Below, piece by piece: positions 1 to 10,549 of a stretch of DNA of 64,000 bases; the stretch's first letter is position 1, and each line of letters begins with the position of its first letter. The notes beneath the pieces are model-generated. The model saw only the letters and a program-made list of their open reading frames with translations. It was not told the origin of the DNA and searched no databases. The stretch covers positions 36,385,711 to 36,449,710 of the forward strand of contig NC_134507.1 of the NCBI RefSeq assembly GCF_027942865.1, in the 5' to 3' direction. Both the position numbers and the translations under genes were made by a program. The DNA is from Odontesthes bonariensis. Its lineage: Eukaryota; Chordata; Actinopteri; Atheriniformes; Atherinopsidae.

Positions 1-129
1 TGAAACTGTTGGTGGCCACAGAAGTGCTTTAAATTAAAGGCCAAACTGAAGCTAAAGTAATGATGACAACACTGATAATCTAATGACTTGGATCCAAAGG
101 GAAAGTTCCCATGAGCCTTTGCAGTCAGC

Positions 130-177
130 ATGAAGCAGCCCATGGTCAGAGCCTCCTCTGACCATGGGCTGCTTCAT
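130..177. repeat. Perfect 22-bp palindrome with 4-bp loop
   Basis: Bases 130-151 are the exact reverse complement of 156-177, with loop CCTC. The right arm runs into two direct copies of a 23-bp unit (about 171-217) ending in TGTATGTGGCCCT. It sits exactly where the head of the adjoining SINE-like repeat is missing, so it may be a foldback scar from repair. Confidence 0.9.
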
Positions 178-346
178 GGCTGTATGTGGCCCTGCTTCAT
201 GGCTGTATGTGGCCCTGCGATGGACTGGCGGCCTGTCCAGGGTGTACCCCGCCTCTTGCCCATTGACCGCTGGGATAGGCTCCAGCCCCCCCGCGACCCG
301 ACTGACGGATTCAGCGGTATAGATAATGAATGGATGGATGATATAG
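178..346 (+). mobile_element. SINE-like teleost repeat, 3' part only
   Basis: The segment contains GATGGACTGGCGGCCTGTCC, then a CCCCGCCT block, a GGGATAGGCTCCAGCCCC block and a (GGAT)n-type end. This is the 3' half of an abundant fish repeat whose full copy, with a tRNA-like head, lies at 23335-23680. The promoter-bearing head is absent here. Confidence 0.8.
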
Positions 347-907
347 ATGAGAAGACATAGTTTATGTGTGTGAAAACAGCATTATGTTGGGAATAAAATA
401 ACTGCACAGTCAAATAGCCACTTAATATTTATGTTACAGTGTAAAACATGATCAAAATGAGACTCCATGCCGAGGTCCCACTGCTTTATCCACCATCAGT
501 GGATCATTTTCACACTCACCAGGTTCCCAGGACTTGGCATGGGAATTGTTAGAAATTGACCAATTCCGGTTCCATTATCGATGTCGCTTATAGATTCTCA
601 TCCAGTTATATACAGTGCAAATATAGTACAAATGTCTTTGGCTGCAGAAACACTTTCATTTCAAGTATGCAGCAACATCTGATGTATTTTGGTCTCAGTC
701 CTTTGGCTTTTCCTGCCTGGATGAAAGGGGGAGCTGCAGGTATGCGGGAGCCTCTGATCCTGAACGTCCCAGAGATAATCAGCTTCAATCCTTTCTCCTG
801 GAGTTGTGTTTCCTGCAGCTGGAACTGTGTGTGTTTGTTTTCAGAGTCTCCAGCAGAGCCAGATGTCCTCTATTCTTCACTGAGGTAGTCCACCAGTCCA
901 ACCACTG
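347..907. other. Unassigned sequence, no recognisable gene
   Basis: Short ORFs occur on both strands but none resembles a known family. A pyrimidine-rich stretch ending in TTGTTTTCAG near 833-842 could act as a splice acceptor on the plus strand, but no matching coding exon can be supported. Confidence 0.5.
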
Positions 908-1519
908 ATGTCCAGCTGCTGGGACCAGTTTGCTGCACCAAACCACCAGTTTAGCTTCATGAATGGATCAGAATCTGACAACAAGCCAAAGCTGTTTAAT
1001 GTCCTCAGAGACTTTCCCGTTATTCATGTTGTATTAATGAGTTCTGGACTCAGCTGCTGTTATCTCAGCAGCACTCTGCTTTCTTTGAAGACGAGCCAGA
1101 GAAGAGCTCCTGCTTCGCCACCCAAGGACCCAGCAAAGGATTCAGCCACAGCAGCCACAGCAGCACCTCCAGCATCCCGAACACAGGATTTAGCAGCTCC
1201 ACCATCGCCTTCACCACGGGCCTCACCACAGGCCTGGGACCCACCTGCTGCATCTACACCCTCCAGAGATGTTTCACCATCGTTCTCTTCTCCACCGTCA
1301 CCCAGGAGATTTCCTGATCACCTTGAAAGCTTGGTGAAATCGGGGATTAAAATGGTTCCTCTCACGCCAAACATGGCAAGATCAAGAATTCTATCCTCAA
1401 AGAAGCATCGAGCCCCTCTCCCTCCCCAGCCTACTCCATCGACCAAAGCCCCCCCAGCTTGGCCCCCACCACCGGTGCCCACAGCTGTCATTTCCAACAG
1501 CGTCAATGCTGTTGTCTAG
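908..1519 (+). CDS. Proline/serine-rich ORF, unrecognised
   Basis: A 203-codon open frame with an unremarkable first third, then a low-complexity P/S/A-rich segment from about residue 60 and a PPPP-rich tail. No domain, signal peptide or membrane span is evident. It ends just before the point where L2 endonuclease homology begins on the same strand in another frame, so it could be untranslated 5' LINE sequence, a captured exon or a chance frame. The proline bias follows from a CCA/CAG-rich sequence and is weak evidence of coding. I do not assign a function. Confidence 0.25.
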   Translation: MSSCWDQFAAPNHQFSFMNGSESDNKPKLFNVLRDFPVIHVVLMSSGLSCCYLSSTLLSLKTSQRRAPASPPKDPAKDSATAATAAPPASRTQDLAAPPSPSPRASPQAWDPPAASTPSRDVSPSFSSPPSPRRFPDHLESLVKSGIKMVPLTPNMARSRILSSKKHRAPLPPQPTPSTKAPPAWPPPPVPTAVISNSVNAVV

Positions 1520-1536
1520 GACACTAAGGGCCTCTA

Positions 1537-4050
1537 AGGGCACATAACAAGGAAGCTAAAGAGCTCACTGCTGTCCTTGAAATGTTTGGTCTAACTCAGC
1601 ATGTGACTGAGCCCACCCACAACAGAGGGCACACTCTAGATGTGCTCATTTCAAGGGGTGTTGTTATTTCAAACGTGAATGTCGTCGATGTTGCTTTATC
1701 TGATCATTTCTGTGTTTTCTTCGACCTATCTACTTTACCCAAAACACCAGCTGGGTCTGCAGTCGTTCGGGGAAGACTCATAAATGACAGAACAGGGACA
1801 CAGTTTATGGAAATGATTAGGTTTGAGAACACCCTGTGTTCTGATGTTGATGATCTGTTGAACTCTTACACATCAAGTCTCTTAAATGTTTTGGATACCA
1901 TTGCTCCTGTCAAGGTTAGAATGGTTAAAAGTAGGTAAAGGGCGCCATGGAGGAAAGAAGAGTCGGTCAGGGCACAGAAAAGGGAGTGCGGAGATGGCGC
2001 AAGTCAAAGCTCCAGGTTCATTATGAGACTTACAAAGAAAAGCTATGTGTGTTCAACCAGACTTTGCGTAGAACAAGGGAGAGTTGTTTTTCTGAAATCA
2101 TCAAAAACTGCAGTAACAACTCTCGTGTCCTGTTTGCTACAGTAAACAGATTAACAAACCCTCCAGTTTCACTGCCTTTAGAACTCATTTCTACATCCAA
2201 GTGTAATGAGTTTGCATCATTCTTTAATGACAAAGTTCAAGGCATTAAAAATGCAATAATTTCCACAACACAAATAACTACTCTGCAGCCAGCTGGACAC
2301 CTAGAGCTGACACATTTCACACCTGTTACTGACAAAACAGTCGAAGAGACCATCTGCAGTCTGAGTTCATCAACGTGCTGCCTTGATGAGTTGCCCATTA
2401 GATTCCTAAAGTCTGTGCTGAGCAGTTTGTTACCACAACTCGCTCATCTAGTCAACATCTCACTCCAGACTGGAACATTTCCAAAGGCCTTAAAAACTGC
2501 TGTCATTAAGCCTCTTCTAAAGAAGAGCAATCTTGATGCCACAGTACTGAACAACTACCGGCCCATATCAAACCTGCCATTCTTAGGCAAAGTCCTAGAA
2601 AAAGTTGTATACCAACAGCTTAGTGACTTTCTCCTGTCTAACAATGCTTTTGATACTTTCCAATCAGGCTTTAGGCCCCACCACAGCACTGAGACAGCTC
2701 TGATCAAGGTGACAAATGACATCCGCCTGAACACAGATGCAAGTAGAGTCACAGTCTTAGTTCTGCTGGACCTGAGTGCTGCCTATGACACAGTTGACCA
2801 TGCGATCTTATTACAGAGGTTAGAAGACTGGGTGGGAATCTCTGGTCGTGCTTTAAACTGGTTCAAGTCCTATCTGGAGGACAGGAAATATTTTGTTGAA
2901 ATTGGTAACTGTGTCTCAGACCAAATGGCTATGACCTGTGGGGTTCCCCAGGGGTCAATCCTGGGACCCGTATTGTTCAATCTGTACATGCTTCCACTAG
3001 GCCAGCTAATACGCAGCTATAATGTGTCCTACCACAATTATGCAGATGACACTCAGATCTACGTGTCACTGACGGCAGGAGAACACGGGCCTGTAGATAC
3101 ACTGTGTCGCTGCATCGAACAGATCAGTGTGTGGATGCAAAACAATTTCCTCCAGCTAAACTCAGACAAAACTGAAATCATTGTCTGTGGCCCACAGAAA
3201 CAAAGAGAAAGTGTTATCAGTCACCTTGAGACTCTCTCTCTAAAACCTAACTATCAAGTTAGAAATCTCGGGGTAATACTGGACTCAGACCTGAACTTTA
3301 ACAGCCACATTAAATCTGTAACATCAGCAGCTTTTTACCATCTAAAAAACATTGCCAGAATCAAAGGAATAGTGTCTAAACCAGACTTAGAGAGACTGAT
3401 CCATGCGTTTGTCTCCAGCAGGTTAGACTGCTGTAACGGCCTGCTCACTGGGCTCTCTAAACGGGCTGTAAGACAGCTGCAGTACATCCAGAACGCTGCT
3501 GCTCGAGTCCTGACTAGAACTAGGAAATACGACCATATTAGTCCAGTGCTCAGGTCTCTGCACTGGCTTCCTGTCGCTCAGAGAATAGACTTTAAAACAG
3601 CTCTGTTTGTGTACAAGTCTCTTCATGGTCAAGCGCCAAAGTACATCTCTGACATGTTAGAGCCATATGAACCAACTCGGGCTCTGAGAACCTCAGGGAG
3701 GGGTCTCCTGCTGGTGCCCAGAGTCAGGACTAAACAAGGTGAGGCTGTGTTTCAGTTTTATGCTCCTAACATCTGGAACAGTCTTCCAGAAGATGTGAGA
3801 CAGGCCTCAACTCTGACAATGTTTAAATCCAGGCTGAAAACAGTTCTATTTAGCTGTGCATATGACACCTGAAAGTATTTTATCTGCACTCTTCACTTTT
3901 TAATTAATGATTATTTTAATGGGTTTTAAATTTCTTTTTTTTATTCCTTTTTAATGGTTTTATTGCCTTCTTGTGATTTTATGTAGCTGTAAAGCACTTA
4001 GAATTGCCCTGTGTATGAATTGTGCTCTAGAAATAAAATTGCCTTGCCTT
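1537..4050 (+). mobile_element. L2-clade LINE, 5'-truncated
   Basis: Homology starts inside the apurinic endonuclease domain (GLTQHV...THNRGHTLDVLIS) and continues through the full reverse transcriptase to an L2-type 3' end, AAATAAAATTGCCTTGCCTT at 4031-4050. The same 3' end recurs at 14391-14600, about 31985-32013 and, reversed, at 49335. Truncation at the 5' end is typical of target-primed insertion. No target-site duplication is evident. Confidence 0.92.
1582..3872 (+). pseudogene. L2 LINE ORF2 (endonuclease-reverse transcriptase), broken
   Basis: This is an endonuclease/reverse transcriptase that once copied its own RNA into DNA. The first open segment (1582-1938) carries the end of the endonuclease domain. 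A TAA at 1936-1938 stops it, and near 1990-2000 a small indel moves homology into another frame, which stays open for 641 codons (1947-3872). That segment contains the RT fingers (NNYRPISNLPFLGKVLEKV), the LVLLDLSAAYDTVDH box, GVPQGSILGP and the catalytic YADD at about residue 365, then the L2 C-terminal WNSLPEDVR region. The catalytic box is intact, but 5' truncation, nonsense and frameshift make the copy inactive. A second, more decayed relative lies at 50347-53257 on the other strand. Confidence 0.92.
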
Positions 4051-5225
4051 CTGATGAAGCCTCATCGAACAGCAGAAGGTCCAGATGCATCTCAGGGAAT
4101 TTCTGCAAAAATGCCATTTCATGCATGTTAAACTGTTATTTTTATAGATGCAACCAAAGAAATGGGAACAGATGAGAAATTCTTCCCATCCCTGAATTTT
4201 ATCTTGAGGAGCTACTGATGATGCAGCCCTTTTGGCCACCTGGTACCTGCTTCAGGTCAACCTCCTGAACAACCCAACACAAAAGGCCTTTTCTTCTTGA
4301 ATTTTTCCCTACAAGCAGGTCCTATGCTACTGTCCTGATAGGCAATGATGACCTTCTGGCCACACCTCTGCAATTGAGGCTGAGAGGCTCCTTTCAGTTT
4401 CCATGACCCAACCTCAATGGTAATGTATACATTTAATAAAAATACTCAGCTTTGTGTTTCAGATGTCATGAACAGGGTCCTCCACTAGATGTTTGCCCCC
4501 ACCACCTGATCCAATTTACTTCCAGGTAGTGAGTAAGTGACAACATTGAGCCTATAAATTTTGTTTACAAGCCACTTCACTAAAGGTAGCTGCCACATCT
4601 TTTGATTTGTGTAGCACAAGCTTCATTACAAGTATTCAGAGTACAAGACCTTTGCAACCACAGACGATATTATGAAGCCATCCTCGGTCATGGACTTGCA
4701 GAAACTGTCCAGGTTTCACATGGCCCCAGCATCTGATGGGTCTGCCCTTACCCAGAGCTGTAGGGTGAGGACTGCTACAGAGTGGAAAGGTTTCCCCCTC
4801 AGCACAATATGCAGCAGTGGAATCTTCTGATAGAGCTCAAGGCCACACCTTTACCCACTGCTGTCAGAGCTGCAGTTGGCTTTTCAGCCATTTTTAGTTG
4901 GGAATACATTCCAAGCTGAAGCTGTCAAGACCTTCACGAGCTCACCTTTGAGCAGATACCGTCCTTAAGTTAATGCCAACACCTTATTTATAGGATTAAG
5001 TCATGTCAACTTGTCAGGCCCTCAACTATCCCCTCCAACCCACAACTGGATGACCCAGAGACAGCTAGGAGCCATTTGATGGTGCAACAAGGTATTCAAG
5101 TTAAAGCCATTTATTCAAGCGGTAGCAGCAGCGATGCCTCTAGAATATGCAGATCTGCAAGACAAAGAAAGTCAGTCACCTACCAGCAGCTACAGAGAGC
5201 ACACATGCAGAGTAAAATGAGCCTC
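4051..5225. other. Unassigned stretch downstream of the secreted-protein gene
   Basis: No long frame or known repeat is recognised. A GT-type donor (GTGAGG) lies 12 nt past the stop codon of the minus-strand gene at 5239, so this stretch could hold a 3'UTR intron and terminal exon. That is inference only. Confidence 0.4.
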
Positions 5226-5238
5226 ACCAGAAAGATCC

Positions 5239-5971
5239 TCAGAAGCCGCTCTGAACTTGAACCTTGTGCTGAGATGTTTTGCCGTGGTCTGGCTCAGATT
5301 CTGTTGGGGTGTAGCGGAACTGGCTGAACAGCACACGCTTCTTGTTGTAGCGGGACCGAGATTTGTAAGCGTAGACTTGATCCTCGTCGGCCACAGCAGT
5401 GAAGACTGGCTCATCCTCGCCGCTGGTGTCAGATGAAAGGCTCCAGCTCCCATCTTCAAACTGGTAATTGCTGCCAGGAGCTCCAGACTGACCTCCCTGA
5501 GCACCATGCTGCTGTGCTCCAGAACCACTGGTTCCAGTTTGTTTCTGATACGTTGGCTTAGATTGATCTTGCCCATAAACTGAATACATGGGTGAGGAAA
5601 CAGAGAATTAAGATCAGCCTTCCATTTACACCCCGAGTCAATTTAAACTGCTTTTAGTTGCTGAGCTTTGATTGGGATCAGCTTACCGCTTTGTGCAGGA
5701 ATGCAGGCGATGCTTCCAATCAGCACACAAGAAATCCACAAAACCCTGCAGAAACAGGGACATCATATGAAGTTCTGAGTACATTTAGAGACCAGTGGGG
5801 GTCCAACCACCACCTCCCCTTAACATGCCCAGTCCTGTTGAGCTTAACTGCATATTCATAGTGTAATGCTGCGACCAAATGAGGTTCTGCTTGCCTCAGA
5901 CATTTAAGGCAGGAGAGGTTCAGTGCCCCCACTTAGAAGCACTGGGATAGACTAGAAGTTACTCACCTCAT
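5239..5971 (-). CDS. Small secreted protein, three exons, family not recognised
   Basis: Three minus-strand exons join into one clean frame of 134 codons: exon 1 at 5971-5967 (ATGAG, then donor GTGAGT), exon 2 at 5745-5687 (acceptor CTGCAG, donor GTAAGC) and exon 3 at 5579-5239 (acceptor ATTCAG after a pyrimidine-rich tract). The coding total is 405 nt, a multiple of three. The N-terminus MRVLWISCVLIGSIACIPAQ is a textbook signal peptide, implying secretion. The mature part is rich in Gln, Gly and Ser, then acidic (SGEDEPVF), then basic with tyrosines (YAYKSRSRYNKKR) and ends QSGF. There is no cysteine pattern or known domain. A TATA-like CATATGAAAG lies about 105 bp upstream. The splice geometry makes a real gene likely, but the function is unknown. 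Confidence 0.72.
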
Positions 5972-6202
5972 TCTGCTGCAATATAATTAAAGCTTGCCTG
6001 GGACCTGCTCCTGCCAAACTGCACTAACACAAAGTTCAGAGCCCTGTGACACTAACCTGAAGCTGCAGGAGCTGCTTTCATATGATCCTCAGTGCAGAGG
6101 GAACTGATTGCTCAGCGGTAACAGCTGCTGCTGAAAGGTGCGAGGCTGCAGTTAACTGGCAACAATGGACTAACATAGTTGTCCACGAGTTGACACGTAG
6201 TC

Positions 6203-6932
6203 TTAGGCCACATTTACACATAGCCGGGTATTTAGAGAAACAAATATTCCCCCCCCCTCCGTTTTCCAAAATAACATCGTGCACACAACATCGTTTTCAA
6301 AAAACTTGTCATTTACATCAACCCGCATAAATACGCCGTCAAGCGCCATAATAACTATGCCAAACCTATTGGTGGCAGTGTAGGGAAAGGAATAAAGCCA
6401 TGCAAGCCAATCAAAATCCTCAGAATCAAGGACTTTCCTCATGTGAAGGAGGAGATAACGCGAGCAAATATCACAACAAAACTGGAGGCAATAAGAGGGA
6501 AATATAGACAGTCAGTGCATACTGGACGCAGGAGCGGCCACGGAAGAGTGGTGCTCCTCTATTTTGAACTGTGCGAGCAGGTTTGGGGTGGCAAATATAA
6601 TAAGGCCAGAATCGTTTGCACAAACGTAAAAATTAGTAGAACTTTAACATCATCCATGATAATCCTGATCAGTAGCCAAACAAACTGTAAACATAAGGCG
6701 CTCGCATGACGTTAAGCATTTTCTGGCGCATAATGTGACATTTAAGAACCTAAAACGCCGTTTCTCCCAGTTGAAGACGGCAACACATAACCGGCGTTAT
6801 CAGAAATCTCCACTTTGGCCGGAGGTTTTAGAAATAATCGTTTTCTGTGATAAAAACGGGGTTTTGGTGTAAATGAGAGGCAAAACCGCAGGAAAATATC
6901 TGCATTTTCCTATCGTGTAAACGGGGCCTTAG
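6203..6932. mobile_element. MITE with TTTACAC-type inverted termini, TTA flanks
   Basis: The left end TTAGGCCACATTTACACA and right end TGTAAACGGGGCCTTAGG are inverted copies of each other, both flanked by TTA. TTA/TWA duplications suggest the PIF/Harbinger group. The interior has short frames without recognisable transposase, so this is a non-autonomous copy. Confidence 0.65.
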
Positions 6933-6986
6933 GTCATGCATAGATTTCAAAGCAAAGCAGAGATACAAGGCCAATAAACCAGGGAA

Positions 6987-7058
6987 GGGCTCGTCCGGGA
7001 TTTGAACCCGGGACCTCTCGCACCCAAAGCGAGAATCATACCCCTAGACCAACGAGCC
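6987..7058 (-). tRNA. tRNA-Pro (anticodon TGG)
   Basis: A 72-nt gene reading GGCTCGT...ACGAGCC plus discriminator C. All stems pair: a 7-bp acceptor, CTCGC/GCGAG anticodon stem with loop TTTGGGT (anticodon TGG), and CCGGG/CCCGG T-stem. The A box (TGGTCTAGGGG) and B box (GGTTCAAATCC) are intact. The sequence matches the vertebrate tRNA-Pro pattern with no degenerate position. There is no strong T4 terminator immediately 3', only shorter T runs within about 20 nt. Confidence 0.95.
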
Positions 7059-7418
7059 AGGGTTTGCAACTTTAGGCGTCACACGAGCGCCGCGGGCCAC
7101 AGATAGCAAAACGATACCCTCGGAAGGTACGTTCGATCATCGAATAGAAACATCCTACAACTTTCAGTTCAGCGCACTCATTGTCAGTGTTGCTTCCATC
7201 TTTTTTATTTCATAAACAAGGTCCAGAGACTCTCTCAAAACTAACTGTGATTTCTAAAAACGTTTTCATCAAGTCTGACCAAAGAACAGACTCACAATAA
7301 CCATGATGCTCATTGAAAGGTCCATCATTTGATGAAGAGCAACAATGCAAAGCATTGAGTAGAACCCTGCTAACAACCAGTTTCTTATACTAAGTCATAG
7401 CACACTATGATGGACTTG

Positions 7419-7492
7419 AGGCACTGCAGGGATTTGAACCCAGGATCTTCTATTTACAAGACAGGCACTTTGACCAACTAAGCCACAGCACC
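7419..7492 (-). pseudogene. tRNA-Thr(TGT)-like copy A, degenerate
   Basis: Same 74-nt scaffold as the copies at 9784 and 10476, but with a C-A mismatch at the base of the anticodon stem (27-43) and a T-T mismatch in the T-stem. The anticodon loop still reads CTTGTAA. Mismatches in two stems suggest a tRNA pseudogene within the tandem array. Confidence 0.75.
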
Positions 7493-7953
7493 ACATGGTT
7501 CATAAAACTGATGAAGGAATAAAGAGCAGGAACTGCATCCACCTCAGGAAGTGGTTTTTGTGATTTATTTCCGAAATTCATGTGATATCTGCATAAAACA
7601 GGGCATGATATTATTCAAATAATCTGCAAATGTGAAAACATTCAATTAAGTCCCAGTTCAATCTTCTGTACTTCAAGAATAACTAAAGCCATTAGATGAA
7701 GTGCCCCCAAGTACAGACTGTTTTGGAAGTCCAGGGGCCTCATGTACAAAGACTTGCGTGGATTTCCTACTGAAACTTGGCGTACGCTCAAACCCAAATG
7801 ACGTCCAACGTCGGATGTACGAATCTGTGCGCGCGCATGTATCCGAGCACATATCGTTTGTACGTCCCAATCAACGTGGAATTGAGCGCACATGTCGGAG
7901 CAGCCGACTCCTCCCTGTCCACGCCCCTACTTAAATACGCAAATCCTATTTAA

Positions 7954-8410
7954 ATGAGCCCTGCACCTGCGATTCCCCTCTGTGTACGGTTAGAAAATAA
8001 AGAAAAAAGACTGAATAAGACGGGAAAAAAGAAGAATTTCACGGAAAGCGATATGTCGGTGCTACTTTCTGAAGTGGAGGCCCAAAAAAATTTGTTCTTT
8101 GACACGGTGTCCTCCGGCATAAGCATCAAACTAAGAGGAGTGGGTGGGAGAGCGTGAGGCTGTCAATGCTGTGGGGTCTGAGAAGCCTCACAAGCAGAGG
8201 TGAAGAAGAAGTGGTCCAACATTAAGGTGGATGTGAAGCAGACTGGCTGCCCACTGCCGCAGTATGGCCAAAACAGGCGGGTGGGGGGGTGACCGACTCT
8301 GTTTGAATAGAGAGTCGGCGCAACAATGGGTGACACTGCTCTCTCTTGGGGTGGTGGGAGCTCATGTGGGGGACTGATTACCCCCAAGCTAAATACTGAT
8401 GTTTTTGTGT
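7954..8410 (+). pseudogene. Harbinger Myb/SANT-like DNA-binding protein, decayed
   Basis: The open part begins MSPAPAIPLC and contains KKNFTESDMSVLLSEVEAQK, the first helix of the Myb/SANT-like domain of Harbinger accessory proteins. Homology continues out of frame as EVKKKWSNIKVDVK and later as FE-RVGATMGDTAL. In this superfamily the Myb-like protein accompanies the transposase and helps it reach DNA. A stop after residue 67 and further frame changes make this copy nonfunctional. Confidence 0.78.
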
Positions 8411-8701
8411 AACTCACAACAACGTGTTGATACAGTAACGTGCAGAAGTGCGCCGGGGAAAAGGTGAGGCTGATTAAGACCTTTCACACTTTACGCACAG
8501 GGTTATTAACATTTGCCCACAGAGACGATCAGGGGCTTGTTAGAAAGATCTTAAACTGGAGTTTAACCAGCAAAAAACAGCAACAAACTAACTTTAACCA
8601 CCGACTGATGCTGTGAAGACGGGATAGAAACTGGGGGCGCACATACTCAATGCGCGTCACGGGGAATAATATTAGGACAAAACAAGAATAAAGTTACTCA
8701 C

Positions 8702-9275
8702 CAAGAAGCCAGCCATCACGCACAGTGCCAGCTTGTAGTCTGTTCCCAACGATGCTGTTACTCAGAATGTATGAATCGTGCGTTGAACCAGGCCACCTCG
8801 CCACACTTTTGGTTAATTGCATTTACGCATCACATATGATCTGTACATCGATCGAATGAAAATGTTTCCTGTTAACATACAAATTCATCATGTGATGGCG
8901 CTTTTATAACAATGTGTGCGCAGTCGATAGCTCCGATTACAAAACCGGCTCTCGCTTCAAATTGAGCTTTAATGTTGGCCTGTTGGGAACTTGATATACG
9001 TGGCTGAGATGCAGATAATTCTGTCCCACACGGCTGGCATGGCTCGGCTCAGGGTAGACTGGCACAGTCCCAATCGGTTGGCCAGCTCCCTCTGGAATGC
9101 CCCGGTTGCTATAGGAACCCCAGTGTGCACATCACCTCTGGAATGCTCCGGTTGGAACCCCAGTGTGCACATCACCTGTGAGCACAGGCAGCGCATGCCT
9201 CCTCGCTGTGTTGCGCTCCAACGCCGGCCTCAGCTCTGCGCACAGTTCCAGGAGGATTTCCCTCAAAACAGCTAA
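8702..9275 (-). pseudogene. Harbinger DDE transposase (HARBI1-like), decayed
   Basis: The minus strand encodes ELANRLGLCQSTLSRAMPAV (helix-turn-helix region), then GFVIGAIDCAHIVIKAP with the first catalytic Asp, then VARWPGSTHDSYILSNS and RDGWLLG, ending at a splice donor GTGAGTAAC at about 8701. Frames change several times. Two imperfect copies of a repeat containing GATGTGCACACTGGGGTTCC lie in the N-terminal part (about 9090-9180); the sister element at 53455 has five. It is inactive. Confidence 0.82.
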
Positions 9276-9783
9276 TGTGTCGCCATTATATGCCAGCTAA
9301 TCCTCTCTGTTGTAGTGAACACACGCTCTCTTTGAATTGCACCATTTGCAAAGTCTTCTAATACTTTTCAAGCAGCCATTGTTTTTAATGGTATGCATTG
9401 CACCACTTTGCGCTGCTTTTATATCCACTCGTGTAAATGGAGACACATGGGTGTGTTAATTGTTGATCAGTATTAATTGTTCATCCATCTCAAATGTGCA
9501 CATCACTGTCTGAGGACAAATTGTTTTCACATTTATTTATTATAACAGTTTCCCAACATCACCTTAGGTGTCGCCAAAGAATCATCAGCTGCAGAAACGT
9601 GCGTATGCCAGCCCTGAAGCTGCCGTGAGGCACCGCACATTTCCACGGTCTTTTCGTTCTTGATACATCTGATCGTTGACGTGAAAAGGTGCGAACGCAC
9701 CCTTTGTACATGAGGCCCCAGCACTCCTGAAGCACTGCCGTAAACAGTTATGGCACCATGTTGATGTAAATAGTAACACCTTA

Positions 9784-9857
9784 AGGCACTGCTGGGATTT
9801 GAACCCAGGATCTCCTGTTTACAAGACAGGCACTTTGACCAACTAAGCCACAGCACC
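9784..9857 (-). tRNA. tRNA-Thr (anticodon TGT), copy B
   Basis: A 74-nt gene with all arms intact: acceptor GGTGCTG/CAGTGCC (two G-T wobbles), D-arm GGCTTAGTTGGTC, anticodon stem CCTGT/ACAGG with loop CTTGTAA (TGT), T-arm CTGGG/CCCAG, discriminator T. The body follows the vertebrate tRNA-Thr(AGT) scaffold apart from the first anticodon base, so this may be an isoacceptor switch. It is the best-preserved copy of the array. No long T-run terminator directly follows. Confidence 0.8.
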
Positions 9858-10011
9858 ACATGGTTCCAAAAACTGATGAAAGAATAAAGAGGAGGAACTG
9901 CATCCACCTCAGGAAGTGGTTTTTGTGATTCTGTACCTCAAGAATAGTTAAAGCCATGAGTAGAAGTGCCTCCAATTGGTTCAACACTTCATCATATTTT
10001 GCAGATATTGT

Positions 10012-10072
10012 TGGGTTTTCAACTCAGATCCTGGTGTTCATGAGGAAGGCACTTTCACCAGTTACAGCCTGA
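10012..10072 (-). pseudogene. Degenerate tRNA relic in the array
   Basis: The minus strand reads GTAACTGGTGAAAGTGCCTT, then CATGAACACCAGGATCTGAG, then TTGAAAACCCAACA. This aligns with the D-arm, anticodon and T-arm of the neighbouring tRNA-Thr copies with many substitutions. The anticodon position reads CAT. It looks like a dead fourth copy. Confidence 0.55.
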
Positions 10073-10079
10073 TCTCATG

Positions 10080-10380
10080 AAGCGGTGTACTCATTACACG
10101 CCAAGTCATTGACCCTGTTTTTACAAGGTTTTTTATGCTTTTGTGTATTATTTTACACTTCATATTTTGAGGAAATGACGTCCTGCCCTCAGCTTTTACT
10201 CTAACTCTGACTATTTCACGGTTTGTACGTTCATTTTGATGTTATGTAGTGTGACAGGAGGAGAACCTCCACCGTACTGTACCCTAACCAATTGACTTGT
10301 TATGTGAACGGAGTAAAATTACACTCCGAAAGCATAAAATAGGCATAAATGACACTTTAAAAGCTGTGGGCTATTTATAT
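10080..10380. other. Spacer within the tRNA array
   Basis: AT-rich DNA with a short section (TGTGACAGGAGGAGAACCTC, then TACTGTACCCTAACC) that reads like a dispersed repeat. No gene is seen. Confidence 0.4.
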
Positions 10381-10475
10381 GCACTTTTATTAAGTGGACC
10401 AGTGAGAAGCATTTAGTAGAACCCTGATAATAAGCTGTTTTATATGCTAAGTCATAGCACGCTCTGAAGGACCAC

Positions 10476-10549
10476 AGGCACTGCTGGGATTTGAACCCAC
10501 GATCTCCTGTTTACAAGACAGGCACTTTGACCAACTAAGCCACAGCACC
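10476..10549 (-). tRNA. tRNA-Thr (anticodon TGT), copy C
   Basis: Identical scaffold to copy B except for one base that creates a G-G mismatch at the base of the T-stem (GTGGG/CCCAG). The anticodon loop CTTGTAA and the A and B boxes are intact. It may be functional or an early pseudogene. Confidence 0.65.

Larger units (their letters stand above)
7735..9718. mobile_element. PIF/Harbinger transposon inserted in the tRNA array, TSD CAG
   Basis: The ends are GGGCCTCATGTACAAAG and its inverse, flanked by CAG at 7732-7734 and 9719-9721. The neighbouring tRNA unit at about 10776-10790 reads straight through as GTCCAGCACTCCTG, an uninterrupted empty site. The element encodes a Myb-like protein on plus and a DDE transposase on minus, both decayed. 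A second copy with the same ends and the same CAG flanks lies at 48958-54148. Confidence 0.93.

Noticed and set aside
130-360. 76-codon frame
   Set aside because: It is composed of the palindrome and the SINE-like repeat.
3423-3632. Minus-strand frame within the L2
   Set aside because: Antisense shadow of the reverse transcriptase.
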